The translations under genes and the position numbers were made by a program. The notes beneath the pieces are model-generated. The model saw nothing but the letters and a program-made list of their open reading frames with translations. It was not told the DNA's origin and did not search any database. From NCBI RefSeq assembly GCF_009789675.1, contig NZ_CP046913.1:1-64000 (forward strand): 64,000 nucleotides of DNA. The letters are read 5' to 3'. This DNA is from Paraburkholderia acidisoli. GTDB taxonomy: Bacteria > Pseudomonadota > Gammaproteobacteria > Burkholderiales > Burkholderiaceae. Positions 63,922 to 64,000 of this stretch are shown here, in pieces. Each line of letters begins with the position of its first letter. Within the stretch, counting starts at the first letter, position 1.

Positions 63922-64000
63922 TTACAGCACGTAGCGCGACAGATCTTCGTCCTGCGAGACTTCGCCGAGCGCCTTGTCGACGTAAGCCGCGTTGACGGTC
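63922..64000 (-). CDS. hslU: ATP-dependent protease ATPase subunit HslU, C-terminal end
   Basis: The last 25 codons translate to TVNAAYVDKALGEV followed by SQDEDLSRYVL and a TAA stop. This matches the HslU C-terminal tail (E. coli ends ENEDLSRFIL), which inserts into HslV to activate the protease. The rest of the gene lies beyond the window. hslUV beside RegAB-like genes fits Burkholderia gene order. Confidence 0.85.
   Translation of the reverse strand, partial: TVNAAYVDKALGEVSQDEDLSRYVL

Overview
This is high-GC DNA with long AT-poor genes and gene orders typical of chromosome 1 of a Burkholderiaceae bacterium (Burkholderia, Paraburkholderia or Caballeronia type). The window begins exactly at the first base of dnaA, so the replicon was probably rotated to that point. 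Nearly everything reads as intact core genome. I see no insertion sequence, prophage, integrase or CRISPR array.

Layout. 1-5.6 kb: dnaA-dnaN-gyrB. 5.7-10.4 kb: an RNA-repair locus in which rtcB and a slipin gene lie on the minus strand and rtcR, a CARF plus sigma-54 activator, lies divergently. The 0.67 kb between slipin and rtcR holds a good -24/-12 promoter and, downstream of it, two tRNA-like RNAs that lack a normal anticodon arm. 10.45-10.79 kb: a cluster of DnaA-box-like 9-mers beside an AT-rich tract, which could be the real origin. 10.8-16 kb: small proteins, tRNA-Lys, a thioesterase, a patatin and a 2-hydroxyacid dehydrogenase. 16-19.4 kb: pckG and a LysR regulator. 19.4-24.4 kb: dprA, a thioredoxin-like gene and topB on the minus strand. 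24.8-28.3 kb: def, fmt, a LysE exporter and htpX. 29.8-35 kb: rsmB, a DUF4390 gene and an NtrY/NtrX-type pair in a tightly overlapped operon. 35-37.5 kb: tRNA-Phe and queC-queE-queD, three steps toward queuosine. 37.8-39.4 kb: an HpcH/HpaI aldolase and a Sel1-repeat protein. 39.5-46.1 kb: the rod-shape cluster mreB-mreC-mreD-mrdA-rodA (minus strand). 46.6-51.9 kb: gatCAB, a PPK2 kinase and xth. 51.9-59.2 kb: a minus-strand series argB, HAD nucleotidase, slmA, metX-metW, ampG-type transporter, M48 protease. 59.6-64 kb: a Cys-rich protein, a TPR glycosyltransferase, a RegB/RegA-type redox pair and the 3' end of hslU.

How the parts work together. Replication and segregation functions (dnaA, dnaN, gyrB, topB, slmA, a possible SlmA site and a possible origin) and cell-shape genes dominate. 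The RNA-repair locus reads as a stress circuit: RtcR senses damaged RNA and drives sigma-54 transcription of tRNA-like RNAs, slipin and RtcB ligase. The metX-metW pair is preceded by what I read as a SAM-II riboswitch with a separate downstream expression platform, so methionine synthesis would be shut off by S-adenosylmethionine.

The observations most worth checking are the tRNA-like RNAs of the RNA-repair locus, the SAM-II switch upstream of metX, and the DnaA-box cluster 9 kb from dnaA. All functional statements come from reading motifs; no database search or folding program was run.
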